The notes under the pieces are model-generated. The model ran no database searches. It had not been told where the DNA came from and saw only the letters and a program-made list of their open reading frames with translations. A stretch of DNA of 64,000 bases from the NCBI GenBank assembly GCA_949987705.1, contig OX465283.1, positions 74,967,720-75,031,719 on the forward strand, given 5' to 3'. Source of the stretch: Thereva unica (Eukaryota > Arthropoda > Insecta > Diptera > Therevidae). Shown in pieces: positions 32,880 to 44,405 of this stretch (positions within the stretch are counted from its first letter, which is position 1; every line of letters starts with the position of its first letter). Both the position numbers and the translations under genes were made by a program.

Positions 32880-33793
32880 TAGTGATGAAACGATTATCAC
32901 TTAGCGATTACGATAACGATTACGATTATCAGCCACAATAATCGACGATTACGATTACGATTATTGCATCATTTTGTATATTTTAAATAAAACATATTTT
33001 AAAGTTAAGGAAATGTGTTACAATATTACAATATTTAGTATTCAAAATTTAAATATTGCAAACACAACACTTCTAAATTGTCAGTCTGTTTTTTGTCGGT
33101 CTGAATCAAGCCGGCAATCGAAAGCAACCTCTTAGATGCGACACTGGAAGGCTTAAAACACAAATATTTTTGCGATTTTTCGCAAAAATAGGGATGGTAG
33201 CACGTAAATTGTTTCAATCGACCTCTTCATACAAAAATTCAAGTTTTACAAATATTTTTGCATGAGGAGGTCGTTTGAAACAACTTACGTGCTACCACCC
33301 CTGGGTATTGTGTGGCCATTTCCCAAAACTGAAAAATGTCGGCATCTTGCAGTAGGTTGGAGGATTTGATACACGAGTCTATGTACTTCTTCTATGGCTG
33401 GAATACCTACATATAAAAAGCATAAATAGTCGCGTTGTCTTTGAAATTTAAAAAAGAGGCTCATTCATTTCTGTGCCATCAACTATATCCTTGCAGATAC
33501 CCCAGATACTGTTTTACTGGTGGAGAGCTGAGCAACAGAAGCGTCACTGTTTGAATTTGCCAGTACTAATGTGCTCTGAGCAGAAAATGTAAAAAACCAA
33601 CCAAACCTGTTTGCCAACTATGCGAACGGGACTGGGAGCTCCCTAAGCTGTCGAAGGAGAGTTCCTAATGCGTTCGGATACATCATGTAAAGGTGTAATC
33701 TATAAGATAAATACTTTTCATAGATAATCGAAAAATAATCGCAAGGATAATCGACGATTACGATTAATCGTAATCGAAATCGTTTCATCACTA
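32880..33793. mobile_element. Non-autonomous hAT, exact 8-bp duplication
   Basis: Ends TAGTGATGAAACGATT and AATCG..CGTTTCATCACTA are hAT-like; AAAATAAT is present on both sides (32872-32879 and 33794-33801). Sub-terminal GATTACGATTA repeats flank both ends. 914 bp; no transposase seen. Confidence 0.85.
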
Positions 33794-34156
33794 AAAATAA
33801 TACAAAACGTAATAACAGACGTTGTCACGTTCAAATTAATAGACGTTGTCACGTTAAAATACGGACGTGATACTTCACATCCAAGACCATTAATTTTTTT
33901 TTTATTTTTTTTTTAATGAAATCACTAAAGAACTATTCACTGTTAAATCCAAGTACAGTTAATAGTGTTAAAATACAATATTTTATCACTTTTTACTGCA
34001 AAAATATAACTAAAATTGCCCCATACGTGAGTATGCCATGTTATTCCGGTGACTTTTTGGACCGAGTCCAACACCGCGAAAAACTCTCCTTCATGGCCTG
34101 TAGTTGAGAGGGTCTTGGCGCCTCAGAGCCGCTGGAAGTGGGCGTGCAGAGTGTGC

Positions 34157-34827
34157 TAGTGGTGGGCAAAAGGGCTTTTTGAGTGAACTGGTTCTTTTGG
34201 TTCCGCTCACTGAAAAGAACCATTCAAAAGGTCCGTTCATTCGGTTCATTGACCTTATATATGGTGGAAACGTCAAAACAAGTGCCCTAAAATACAACTA
34301 CAAACAAAAACATACATTTAAATAAAATACTAAATACAATTTTTGCTACTGATAAGAATCAATTAATTTTTTAATAAAATCAAACTTCCAGTTTGAACTA
34401 ATTAACTTTCCTTTAGATCTTTTTCCGTTAAATTCCACTTTTGTTAAATTTTATATAATCCACTCGAATAATATGTATATTGAAATTTGTATAATAAGTA
34501 TGTATGTCTAACTCTGACTCTCCCTAAATCTTAAATGTTCTTCATAAAACTTTCTTAATTTTCATCTATTTAAAAATGTCTATTTCCAATTAGAATTGCT
34601 TAGAAAGAAGTTCCAACTCTCTCTCACCTCTTCATTATCAATACAACTAAAGCAAGTTCTCTGAGAAAGATATCTCACCCCTTATGCATGCATTGTGATT
34701 GATTCATTCGCTCTTTTTTCATATCATTCAAGTTCAGGTCATTTCATTCAACCTGTTCATTTGGCTCAAATCTCAGTATACTGTTCAGTTCAGTATGAAC
34801 GGATCATTCGGGAATGACACAGCACTA
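34157..34827. mobile_element. Probable non-autonomous hAT
   Basis: Ends TAGTGGTGGGCAAA and, reversed, TAGTGCTGTGTCA; flanks GAGTGTGC and GAGTGCCG share five of eight bases. Both inner ends hold GAACGGAT/GGTTCATTC-type repeats of opposite orientation. No gene. The boundary is less certain than in the 32880 element. Confidence 0.5.
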
Positions 34828-35325
34828 GAGTGCCGAATGCGGCCGGCAAACACAACATTCTCGTCATCGAACTCATTTTCATCATTTGCACCTATTTGTC
34901 TTTATAATGCCATAACAATTCCATCTCCTTAAAAAACCCCGATAAACCGAAAACATGTGCAGGTTCGAACCACTTAAGTAGGACAGAGAATGTAAAATTA
35001 AGTTTCCAAGATAGCAGTAAAATTTATACTGTAAATAAAAATTGACATTTTAATTTGATTATTCACCAAACTTTATTAAAGCTGTGTGACATCTAGTTAT
35101 GGAGAATTTTCCATTTTTATGTGTAATAGGCGTCATAGTAGAATAAGTAGCTTCAAGCATTAGCTACATTTATATTAGGTTAGATATAAGATATGAAAAT
35201 AAAAATGCTTAAAAAAATAAAGAGCTCAGAAAAGAAGAAAATAGAATTCACAGACGAAAATAGGAAGCCTGCGAAAAAATCTCGTCTGTGAACTAGAACA
35301 GTACAGAGAGTGACGGCCGCACCAG
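34828..35325. other. Spacer without recognised gene
   Basis: AT-rich, with short poly-A tracts; nothing supported. Confidence 0.4.
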
Positions 35326-35770
35326 GCGTGGGAGTTCTACCGAATAGTCCGCAATTCACACCGCGTTGCACATACTTCAAGCGCAAAGAAGGAAATGTGA
35401 TCACCGATTCTAAAGACATCTTGGAGCGTTGGGAAGAGCACTTTCATGAATTGTTAAATGGCGAGCTAACTGAGGATTTGGAGGCCCCACCATTATCTGC
35501 TGATAATCCTATGCTGCCGCCACTAAGCTTGGAAGAAGTTAGCAAAGCCATAACCGGGCTCAAAAACAACAAGGCCTCTTACCGCTTATAAGATATTCTC
35601 CGCTATCCTACAAAACAGGCTGGCCCCATACTCCAGAAAGATCATAGGCCAGTGTGGCTGCAGCCGAGGAAAATCAACCACGACCTGCCTCCTTTTCAAT
35701 CTGGCTTTAGAGAAAGTGATCCGAGATTCGGGCGTGATATCAAGAGATTTTCTGTAAGATATACTGTTAC
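35326..35770 (+). pseudogene. RTE-like LINE fragment
   Basis: Reads 'ILERWEEHFHELLNGE' and 'LEEVSKAITGLKNNKA', the linker before the RT in RTE/R1-type LINEs, then after a deletion 'KIFSAILQNRLAPYSRKIIG' and 'RGKSTTTCLLFNLALEKVI'. Several pieces of RT are missing; non-functional. Confidence 0.6.
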
Positions 35771-36311
35771 GGAGATATAGAAAACTCAAATTTAAACTTA
35801 CACCGACCCCCCTACACAACCCAAAAATAAAACCTTGCCTTCATTTTTGCAAGATATAGTACCATTTCCATGGACTAATAATACAAAGATGGGAGAGTTG
35901 TCCACATTACATAGCTTTAAGTTAGTATTAATTTAATTGAAAAGTGATTCGTCCCTTTCGTTGCTTTCTTTCTTCGCAGTCCAGAAAGAGGTTCTTTCTC
36001 TGGCGGTCGTCCATAAATTACGTTTGGTGATTTTGGAGATTTTCGACCCCCTCCTCCTTGGTGAGATGTCATAAGATTTGGCTGGATCCTCTCCCTCCCC
36101 CATAATCTCACGTGAGATTATTCAAATTTTATAAAACCTATTTAAACTAAAAATACGCATTACGGGCGTAAACACAGCAAGTCGGGCCTTTCTGCGGGTC
36201 GCTCCCACCCGGCTCCAACGCGTAGGCTGGTCGGTGGTTCCTAAATAATAGAGGGGTTAATTTGCTACTTTGCAAGCGTCAATCAATTCCATCAGTCATG
36301 ATTGATGGAAA

Positions 36312-36882
36312 TCAGAATATTCCTTCTTCAGCCAGCCTCACTGGCTACAATCTACAAATCTTACATTCGTCCCAGCCTTGAATGCAGTTCTTACATTTAG
36401 GCAAACGCCCCAAAAATCACCTTGGTTTGCCTCCACAAAGTGCCAAATCGTGCCATCAAACTCATTGGTGATGGCATCTTTCGCTCCTCTTTACACTTTT
36501 AAAGCCACCGTAGGACTGTAGCGACCCTCTCTATACTTTATTGCTATTACCATAGTGACTGTTCCACTGAAATTCAGAACCTCCTCTCTGCACTGCAATA
36601 TTTATCCCGCAACGCAAGACTAGCTCGCTCAGCCCAACCCCCTACTCCCTCGGGGACAATACGATATAGAAGTTCGTTTATGAATAAAATAAATTGACCG
36701 TGGAATAATCTCACACAGTCAGTATTTACGAACTCGTACAACATCTTAGAGGTTAAACGTAAGGTATATGAAAATTTCCTGGAACACCCCCACATCCCCC
36801 TCTAACCTTTTCTATCCTCCTCTATTCTTCAAATCTAGCTTACAACTACATTACATCAGGGCCTTAACGATGAGACAAACTG
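36312..36882 (+). pseudogene. LINE copy 4, 3' end, first part
   Basis: Nucleotide match to copies 1-3 from the RT thumb (CAGCCTCACTGGCTACAATC) through HRR, TRLWN and the 3' UTR. Interrupted after about 36882 and resumed at 38120 with GGTATTACAAATGG and the CACATAAAAAAATT tail (to about 38167). Confidence 0.65.
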
Positions 36883-38119
36883 TGGGTTAACCAAGGTCAA
36901 CTATGGTAACCTTTTTTGATTCAAAAACTCCGTGGTTAACTACAACATAACCACGAGCATAACTTTTTGGCGTTCAAAAACTCCCGTGGTTAACTATGAT
37001 GTATTTAAATTTCAACCCTGTTCGTGAGCATGGTTAGAGATAGTTAAGAAGAAGAAGAATGAAAACAACTCTCTGACAGTTGCTTTAGGGTTAGTTGCAC
37101 CAAATCATTGATCAAAGTTATTGTTAAAATTAACTTTAACAATAACAAAGTTAGTTCCAGTTTGTAAAAATGAGTTGCACCACCCAACCAAGTTATCGTT
37201 AACGGCTACTTTGATTTAAATTTACATTTTTGTGTATTTATAAGTTTAACAGTTTGTGAGTTTATTGAAAATGGCACCCCTGTCTGGGTCTATGACAACT
37301 GTCATAAGTTAACAATAACAATAACACTAACCGGGCGAATTTGCTTGGTAGAAGCTAACGTTAAAATGTTACGTTATGTTAACAATTGTTAAACGGTGCA
37401 ACCGATTAAGCTTTTGTTACGGTTAAAGTTAGTTGGTGCAACTCACCCTTAATGTTAAATAATGAACAAATCAAAGTAGGGCTTGTGAAATTATTGTAAA
37501 TAAATAATTAATCGACTCATTGAAGCAATTAGCGGAGACTATTTTATGGAAAAAAAAAACATTTGTTTTCTTTTACTCTTAGTTAACCCTTTGAATAGAG
37601 AAGACGAGGAAGTGCAATTTATTAAACACGGGGAAGCATTTTGGTAACACTAATGCATAGCATTCTTTACGTATTTGTGTCTAACCCGGACAGTGGCTGT
37701 GTTATATTTATTCAAAAACCGGGAGGGATATCGTTTCTCAGCAACCATCTCGGTGAGAACGCTTCACTTGGCTAAATGTTTGAAGCAGACCCTTCGCAAA
37801 ACCTGAACAAATTTCACTACGCCTATGTCCGGGTTAGACAATGTATTTTGTTGTTGTGGTTAAAGTCAATGTATTTTGTTGTTGTGGTTAAAGTGGAGGG
37901 AGAGAATTAGAGAGAAAATTTCTTGATCCCAAGTGCTTCCCTCAAATCCGTGTACATGTACGCTATTTTCGGTTCCTTATCTTCTCTATTCAAAGAGTTA
38001 ACCACGGTCCGTTTAAAACCCGCCATGGTTAAACATAAACTTTCGTGGTAAAGTGAAGTGACACAGCATAAGCACAGCTTACTTCGTGGTTTACCATGGT
38101 AAGGTTTTTGAATGCGCTC
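36883..38119. mobile_element. Insertion in LINE copy 4 with GTGGTTAA-type repeats
   Basis: Splits the LINE 3' UTR, with CTG on both sides (36880-36882, 38120-38122). Its ends carry many GTGGTTAAC, CCATGGT and TTTTTGAATGCG-type boxes in both orientations, but no long clean terminal repeat. It encloses a Harbinger MITE. No gene. Class unassigned. Confidence 0.45.
37088..37448. mobile_element. Harbinger-type MITE, TTA target
   Basis: Ends GGGTTAGTTGCACCAA and, reversed, GGGTGAGTTGCACCAA; TTA flanks both sides (37085-37087, 37449-37451). 361 bp with internal GTTAACAATAACA repeats; no ORF of interest. Confidence 0.8.
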
Positions 38120-38517
38120 CTGGTATTACAAATGGAAACTCCTAAGCTTGGATTTTCACATAAAAAAATTACACCGTTTCTTGCCGAAAAAAAAATAACT
38201 TGATATTTGCTGAGACCCCTCTCTATCCCACGTGAGATAGGGTGAGATTCGAGTCGGCCCCCTTAATTCCTCACGTAATTAATGGACGACCCTCTTGGTA
38301 GTTGTAGTTTCCACCAGATTCTAGGTAAGCTGAGACGAAGAAAAAAAGAGATCTTTCACATTACTCGCATATACCTTTAACACGGTTAGGTTATCGGATC
38401 TGTTACGTAATAAGGGCATAGATAAGCATCCATGTGTTTCTTTACTAGTACATAGGATCCAGGCTTACCGGTGCCCCACTTGTTATAAAAGATGTTGTAT
38501 TGTGTGTGAATCGCTTA

Positions 38518-38705
38518 AAGTGGCCCATACACGAGCAAACAATTTGCGCAAATTTGTGTTTGGCAAAAAATATGTGATTGCCCATACACCAAGCAACGAG
38601 TTGCACAAACTTCAGTTCCGTTTATGTATTCGTGGAGAAAACCTGTCTGAAGCTGCGGTTTTGGCTATTATAATTGCTAGTTTTGCAGAAATTGAGGCTA
38701 ATTTC
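38518..38705 (+). repeat. Left long TIR of Harbinger 1
   Basis: Contains an inverted copy of the nuclease N-terminus; in the plus strand the codons 'LSEAAVLAIIIASFAEIEA' are readable at about 38644-38700. A second CCCATACAC box is at 38580. Confidence 0.75.
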
Positions 38706-38788
38706 GATGAATTCCCTGCCATTTTCTCACTAAGGTTGAACAAAATATTTGGCAATTAAAATTTATATGACTTTAAATGCACCAACAT

Positions 38789-39028
38789 CACCATACACGA
38801 GGAAACAACTTGCGCAACGCTGTGCGTTGCACAAAAATTTTCAAACGCGTTTGATTTTCATCAAACAGTTGCGCAACACATCAAACCGCCCCATACAAGG
38901 GGAAAATGTTTGCACAACGTGTATGGGGCGGTTTGATGTGTTGCGCAACTGTTTGATAAAATTCAAACGCGTTTGAATTTTTTTGTGCAACAGGCGGCGT
39001 TGCGCAAGTTGTTTCCTGGTGTATGGTG
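38789..39028. repeat. 240-bp palindrome in Harbinger 1
   Basis: The arms (CACCATACACGAGG, AACTTGCGCAACGC, TTTTCAAACGCGTTTGA, CAGTTGCGCAACACATCAAA, CCGCCCCATAC) repeat in inverse with a loop of about 25 bases at 38895-38920. Its ends resemble the element's own TIR. It lies just upstream of the MADF start codon. Confidence 0.85.
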
Positions 39029-39053
39029 GTGTTTGAAAAAATTAAGTGAGAAA

Positions 39054-40816
39054 ATGGCAGCGAGGAAAGCGGATGAAGAATTCTGGAGGGAATTCATCGA
39101 AATGTATCGTGTACTTCCAGAACTATGGAAGGTTAAAAGTGATGCTTACAAAAACAGAAATTTAAAAAATGTTGCGTACGATAAACTTGTACAAAAAATG
39201 AAAGAAATTGATAGCGAAGCCAATAGGGAAACCGTACGCAAAAAAATGAATTGTCTCCGTTCAGCATATCGTAGGGAATTAAAAAAATTATGTAATAGTA
39301 AAAGCTCCGGGGCAGGTACAGACGATTTATACGTACCTTCACTGTGGTACTTTGATGAAATTGATTTTCTGAGGTACCACGAAAGTCAAGTCAAGAGAAC
39401 TAGCAGTATAGATGATTGTTTTGAAATCGGGAGTGAAAAAGTAAACAAGGTTTGAACATTTTATTGTTTTTATTAATTATGCATGCATGTATATACTTAA
39501 ATATTATTTGTGTTTATTTCTGTTTATCTGCCATGGAACAGCTCCATCAGTGTTGAAATAATTGCAATAACTTTGTCTGATTTCTTTTGCTGATACCATC
39601 GTATTTCTTCCTTGAATTGGTTTAAGTTGTAGTAAGTTTCGATCAGGTATCCAATCAGCATTTATTATTTCTCCCGTGGTTACATCTTCCACATCAAAAC
39701 CACCTTGATAATAAGCTTTCACTTTTTTTTTTACGCAAGAAATTATGCAAATAGCAACATGTTAATACAACGGTGACTACTTTGTTAGGACAAATATTAA
39801 TTGGTTTTAAAAGAATTTTAAAGCGAGAAGCCAATATCCCGAATGAGTTTTCCACTATTATACGCCGGGCACGGCTTAGTCGATAATTAAATATATCTTG
39901 TTCAATCGTTAAATTTCGGATAGCAAAAGGTTTTAATAAATTGTCCATCAAGGGGAAAGCCTCATCTCCGACAAATACATAAGGCGCAATAATATCGCTC
40001 AACGGTAAACTATCAGGTCCCGGAATTTGTAAGTTTTTTGCGATGAGTTTTTTGTAAAAACTAGTGTTTGAAAAAACCCCTCCATCTGAAATTCTGCCAT
40101 TTGCCCCAACGTCTACCATTATAAATTCATAGTTTGCATTCACTATAGCCATAAGTACAATGCTAAACGAATGTTTGTAATTATAGTAGTATGAACCAGA
40201 TCCCGGCGGTTTACGTATTTCTACATGCTTCCCGTCAATCGCACCTATACAGTCTGGGAAATTCCATTTATTTTCGAATTCTTTTGCAACATGCTTCCAA
40301 TCATTTTCAGTGTTTGGTATCTATAAATAAAAAGAAAAAGGAGGGATGAATGGATGAATATTCGTCGAAATGTATAATTGTAATCTTAATCGTCAGTTAT
40401 AATTTTTCTTCTTTTATTTAAAGAGACTTTATTTAAATAAAATTATATGTATACATAAATTACTTTGCTTACAGGATCATAATGAAAATGTTTCTTGGGA
40501 AGTAGAAGCGGATCCATCTAGTCCTTCGCCACAAAAATCGATGAAACGAAAGATGGCATCGGATAAGGAGGAACGAAATAGCAGAAATAAGCTATTAGAA
40601 ATGGCGTGTGAGCACCTCCGCAATGCAAATAATGAAGCTGAAGTCTTAGGAAAAACTTGGGCTTTTGAATACATAAAACTTAAGCCAGACCAACAAGTTT
40701 TCGCTAAAAAATTTATTAATGACATATTGTATGAAGGTCGTCAAGGAAATTTGCATAGATCTGCTATGACAATAAATGAACCATTTCACGACCATGGTCT
40801 TCAACCAATTATATAA
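39054..40816 (+). CDS. MADF-BESS-like DNA-binding protein of Harbinger 1
   Basis: Exon 1 39054-39449, exon 2 40475-40816; donor GTTTGA, acceptor TTACAG, phase 0; 245 aa. The ATG at 39054 gives '[18 protein letters not shown]', the usual MADF start; an upstream in-frame ATG at 38973 would translate TIR sequence and is unlikely. The MADF domain fills about residues 8-100 ('[14 protein letters not shown]', '[18 protein letters not shown]', '[12 protein letters not shown]'). Near the end '[19 protein letters not shown]' resembles a BESS motif. Such proteins recruit the nuclease to the element's ends. The single intron contains the nuclease's second exon on the other strand. Intact. Confidence 0.8.
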
Positions 40817-41641
40817 ACATACCGTCGACACATTCCCAATCATCACTGTGCTTTAGCCAACCATCATCAAGTCAAACATATTCAAATCATTCATCACCAT
40901 GTTCAGTTAATACTAATAGTAACGAAACTGAAGCAGTTTTCATACACTCAGTAAATAATGTAAATTACTCTTCTATTTCGGAACTTCTCAAAGACTCTAA
41001 CTATCATGAGTAATAATTAAGTCTTAAAAACTGAATAAATATTTTTCATAGTGCTACTTATATGAATATTGTTTTGTTAATTGTTCTGTGCAATTTGAAA
41101 GTTTATGATATATGAATTTTTTTCTAATTAGTTCTATGGGATAAAAGAAGAATAGTTACTTTATTTTTATGAATTCCTTTACTTAAAATAAATTGAAAAT
41201 ACTTACTTTTATACTATCTTTTAAAACTTTTATTAAGCTTTCTCACGTCTCAATTATGATTTTTCCCAGAGTTTGTGCTGCAATTGCAGTTTCGAACTTA
41301 AGGTCTTCAAAAGTTTGCCCAGATGCTAAAAACCTTAAGGTGGCAAATAATCTTTGCTTAGGGGAAATTGATTCTCTCATTACTGCATCAGCTTTTTTAA
41401 TTAATGGCCCTATCATGTTTAACAATTCCTTAAAAGTAGACGGGTCCATTCTTAAATAATTCTGATAATCCAGAGGTGACGATATTTCTAATTCTTTGAT
41501 TAGACGCTCATGGCTGAAAATAGTTTTTTTTTGCAACCACTGTTTCACCCACATTTCCCGTTTTCTTTTTTTAGGTCGTACATTTCCCTCACTTTCAGCA
41601 AAACTTGCAATTATAATTGCTAAACATGCAGCTTCAGACAT
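39504..41641 (-). pseudogene. Harbinger 1 transposase (DDE nuclease), lightly damaged
   Basis: Exon 1 41641-41207, intron 41206-40321 (GTAAGT...AG), exon 2 40320-39504. ATG at 41641-41639 ('MSEAACLAIIIASFAESEG'). Helix-turn-helix-like part: 'KQRLFATLRFLASGQTFEDL'. DDE catalytic residues are visible in exon 2: D in '[12 protein letters not shown]', D in '[16 protein letters not shown]', E in '[12 protein letters not shown]'. The '[15 protein letters not shown]' box follows the first D. Two faults: an in-frame TGA in exon 1 after 'GKIIIET', and an extra base in the T run at 39723-39732 that shifts the last 70 codons ('[17 protein letters not shown]...'). Its function is excision and TTA-targeted insertion. 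The intron holds exon 2 of the MADF gene in antisense. Confidence 0.8.
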
Positions 41642-41765
41642 GTTTCCTCCACGGAAGCATAAACAGAACTAAAGTTTGCGCAACTCGTTGCATAGTGTAT
41701 GGCCAATCACATATTTTTTGGCAAACGCAAGTTTGCGCAAATTGTTCGCTCGTGTATGGGCCCCT

Positions 41766-43740
41766 TTAATGGTCGATGACCTGACAGGCTCCTGCGCAAG
41801 AACTATGACGAAGTCTTCCTCGCGACCTTCAAAGTATCCGAGGCACAACGACTACGCTTGATCTGCAGACACTTCGAAATTTTGGCCTGCTTGGTTCTTG
41901 GTAGTCGCTTCAAACATCTCCACAGCAATTAGTTGCGACTGCTGCTGAGGTAGAGGAAGTTTCAGGTACATCACCAACTGCTGCATCAGCATCGGAACTT
42001 GTAGTAGCTAGCTTCTTTTCGACCTCGATGATCGATCGCTGCGCTCTTCACCTCTTCTCTTCAGTTTTAAAGTTACAGAGCTAAAGTAACAGACATGCAA
42101 TAGCAAGAAGGGAGCACGCTTTAATCCCAACAATATCAAGAAATCTGTAGAAGAAACTTTTTCATTTAGCTCTGGGGCTATTTTAATAAATCAAGCAATT
42201 TAAATTCCTTAAACTATCCATAAAACAAATCTGTATTACTTTGTCTATTCAACCGAGAAAATTAACCCCATAAACTGCCTTGCCATAAAATATCCATAAA
42301 CATGTATTACCAATAATGTCTGCTCTTTAAAATTGAATTATGATATGATAACTTAATAAAACAAGGATAATAGCACCCTACTCCACTGAACATGGGGTAG
42401 TCAATGGCTTTAATATATAGGGACTTTAAACCTCGGCCAATAAGGCATAAAAGCACAAGGACTATACGCCGAAGGGGATGAATGCCTTCCTTTCCCTCCA
42501 TCCGGATATACTTTCTAATGGGCTTTTCTTAGCATTTAAGAGATACCAAAGTGTAGTGGAGTATAATAAATGATAGGCAACAAATTGAAATTAATATCAG
42601 AAATAACAATCCCAAGTGTCGTATTAAGTCAACACAATGAACCACAAGTACCCACAGATAACGTTCTTTTCTTCTCGTCTCTTTCATTTGGGGGTTGTTG
42701 ATTAGGCATCGGAAGCTTCGTGGGGAGGGTCAAAAGTTGCGGAGATATAGAAAACTTTTCGTGATGGGAGGAAAAAAAGAAAGAAAATACCCGAAGGAAG
42801 GTCATAAATTTATCAGAACGAAAAATTAGTCATAAATCACTGAGGGGTGGAAAGCTTAAAAAATTGCGGATAACAGAAAAATGAAAAGAAAATTTCAAAA
42901 TGATGAACTTATGTCATTAGATGCCTAGCAAGGGTTGGTGGTCTGAAAAGGGAAAATTTCAATAATTGGGTAATGACTTTGCCGAGGGAAATGTTGATTA
43001 AACCTGAAAGCCTGGCTTTATACCAAACAATAAATTGGGTTTTGCACTTCGTTAGGCGTTAAGTGGTGAATTGTTATGTAACCTAATTGCAGTAAGCTGT
43101 GAAGAATTTTTGGTTGGGTGCTTTACAATTGTGTTTGAAGTGATGATACTCTTGTGTTGGAGGAGGAGTTCTCCTGGTGGGACGTATAGCCTGTAGCATT
43201 TATGCTCTGTTTTTTTACAATAATGGGAATTTTGTTTATGTGAAAGACTAGAGATCACATTCAAGTGAGTTCCTGAGTAGAAATTGCAATGTAGAACAGC
43301 AAGCTCTCGGCGGAAAGATAATAGGGAAAAGGTAACAGAACTCCCAAAGCTAATGCGTGGTTTTACTCGAACCGCACCCATCTAATATTACCGGGGCAGA
43401 GCGCTGACTTCAACGATTGAACAAGAGATGGCTTCCTCACTTAATGTGCTTAAGGACGATGGCCGAGGAGAGGAAAGGGAATTGCTCTTTACAGCAAGGA
43501 AAGTAAGAAATAAGGAATAATAACTATATGGGAAAGTGAAAAGAAGAAGGTCACTGGAGCTGTGTTGAATCGAATCGTGGACCACGAACACGTTCGCCCT
43601 AGACTACCGTGGCCCCAATAATGAAAATATGGAAACAAAATATAGCAATCAATATTGTTTGTATGACAGTTCAGTAATTGCCATTTCTACTACTATTAAG
43701 TATGCTTTTAAGGCGTTATACACAATGCTGCCACATGCGA
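41766..43740. other. Spacer without recognised gene
   Basis: No coding unit is supported. Open frames of 60-110 codons here have no recognisable motif. Confidence 0.4.
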
Positions 43741-43746
43741 AATCTA

Positions 43747-43762
43747 TCTATCTATCTATCTA
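43747..43762. repeat. (CTAT)n microsatellite at a LINE tail
   Basis: Four CTAT units directly at the 3' end of the minus-strand RTE-like remnant; short-repeat tails are usual for RTE elements. Confidence 0.8.
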
Positions 43763-44015
43763 AACTCCTTTAATCCCAGGATCTCCCAGTTGTTGCGGCT
43801 TCTTCTAGTAGGGTTCTCCTCCAAGTTGTTCTAGGTCTTCCTACTCGACGGGAGCCTTGCGGATTCCAGTCAAGGGCCTGTTTGGCTATATTTTCGTTTA
43901 CGCGTCGCAAGGTGTGGCCAACCCAATTCTATTTCCTTCGCCTGATTTGGTCGTCTATCCTTTCTTGGCCGGCACGGCGCCATAGTTCTTCGTTTGAAAT
44001 TCTATCTTGCCAGCA
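43763..44015 (-). pseudogene. RTE-type LINE ORF C-terminus
   Basis: On the minus strand: 'NEELWRRAGQERIDDQIRRR', a stop, then 'NWVGHTLRRVNENIAKQALD' and 'WNPQGSRRVGRPRTTWRR', the very typical end of RTE/CR1-type ORFs ('GHxLRxxDxxIxKQALxWxPxGxRxRGRPxxTWRR'). Ends in the microsatellite at 43747. Confidence 0.75.
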
Positions 44016-44174
44016 AAATATGCGAAATATTCATCATTAAATAGTCCTTACACATACTAGCCTCGAAAAACTCCGCCGTCGTCTGGTCCCAAGTCCAGGG
44101 AGTGAAAGGGGGAGGGTGGTCAACCTGCCGAATTGATCGGAATCGGGAGATAGAACAAACCAGGCATAAACCGC

Positions 44175-44405
44175 ATGAACGCACGAACTAGCTATTCACG
44201 AAATAATGCTACTGCACAGCCGATGCACCAGCATTGGGGACCAAGGATGCTGGTGAGAAGTGTTACTGGCCGAGCATCGAAATTAAGGCACAAACAGATT
44301 GGCGCGGAGGTCATGGCGGCAGTCGCCTACGACAGTTTCCCATACGACCCATATGTCTTAATTGTGTAGTGTAAAAATAGAAATAAATAAATAAATAAAT
44401 AAATA
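44175..44405 (+). other. Possible element 3' end with (AAAT)n tail
   Basis: A 64-codon open frame ending '...AYDSFPYDPYVLIV' is followed by a short AT stretch and (AAAT)n at 44383-44405, a tail typical of LINE or SINE insertions. The protein was not recognised; it may be non-coding. Confidence 0.3.

Larger units (their letters stand above)
36005..38291. mobile_element. TIR-bounded region around LINE copy 4
   Basis: About 100 bp at 36005 (GGTCGTCCATAAATTACG, ..., CACGTGAGATT) and 38200-38291 (complement of GGTCGTCCATTAATTACG, with CACGTGAGATA) are inverted repeats. Between are the 3' end of LINE copy 4 and another element. CTCT(T)GG occurs on both outer sides, a weak target duplication. The ends resemble widespread arthropod TIR elements, but no transposase is present. 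Confidence 0.5.
38518..41765. mobile_element. PIF/Harbinger element 1 with two genes
   Basis: Long inverted ends of about 190 bp (left 38518-38705, right 41575-41765) are roughly 90 percent alike and start with GGCCCATACACGAGC; TTA-type bases flank both ends. Inside are a MADF gene (plus) and a DDE nuclease gene (minus). The right end includes the first 20 or so codons of the nuclease, so the left end carries an inverted copy of them. A 240-bp palindrome (38789-39028) lies within. Confidence 0.8.

Noticed and set aside
38502..38759. Plus-strand ORF with 'SEAAVLAIIIASFAEIEA'
   Set aside because: It is the inverted TIR copy of the transposase N-terminus, not a separate gene.
43052..43381. 109-codon minus-strand ORF
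   Set aside because: No recognisable motif, no ATG context or splice support; likely chance in a spacer.
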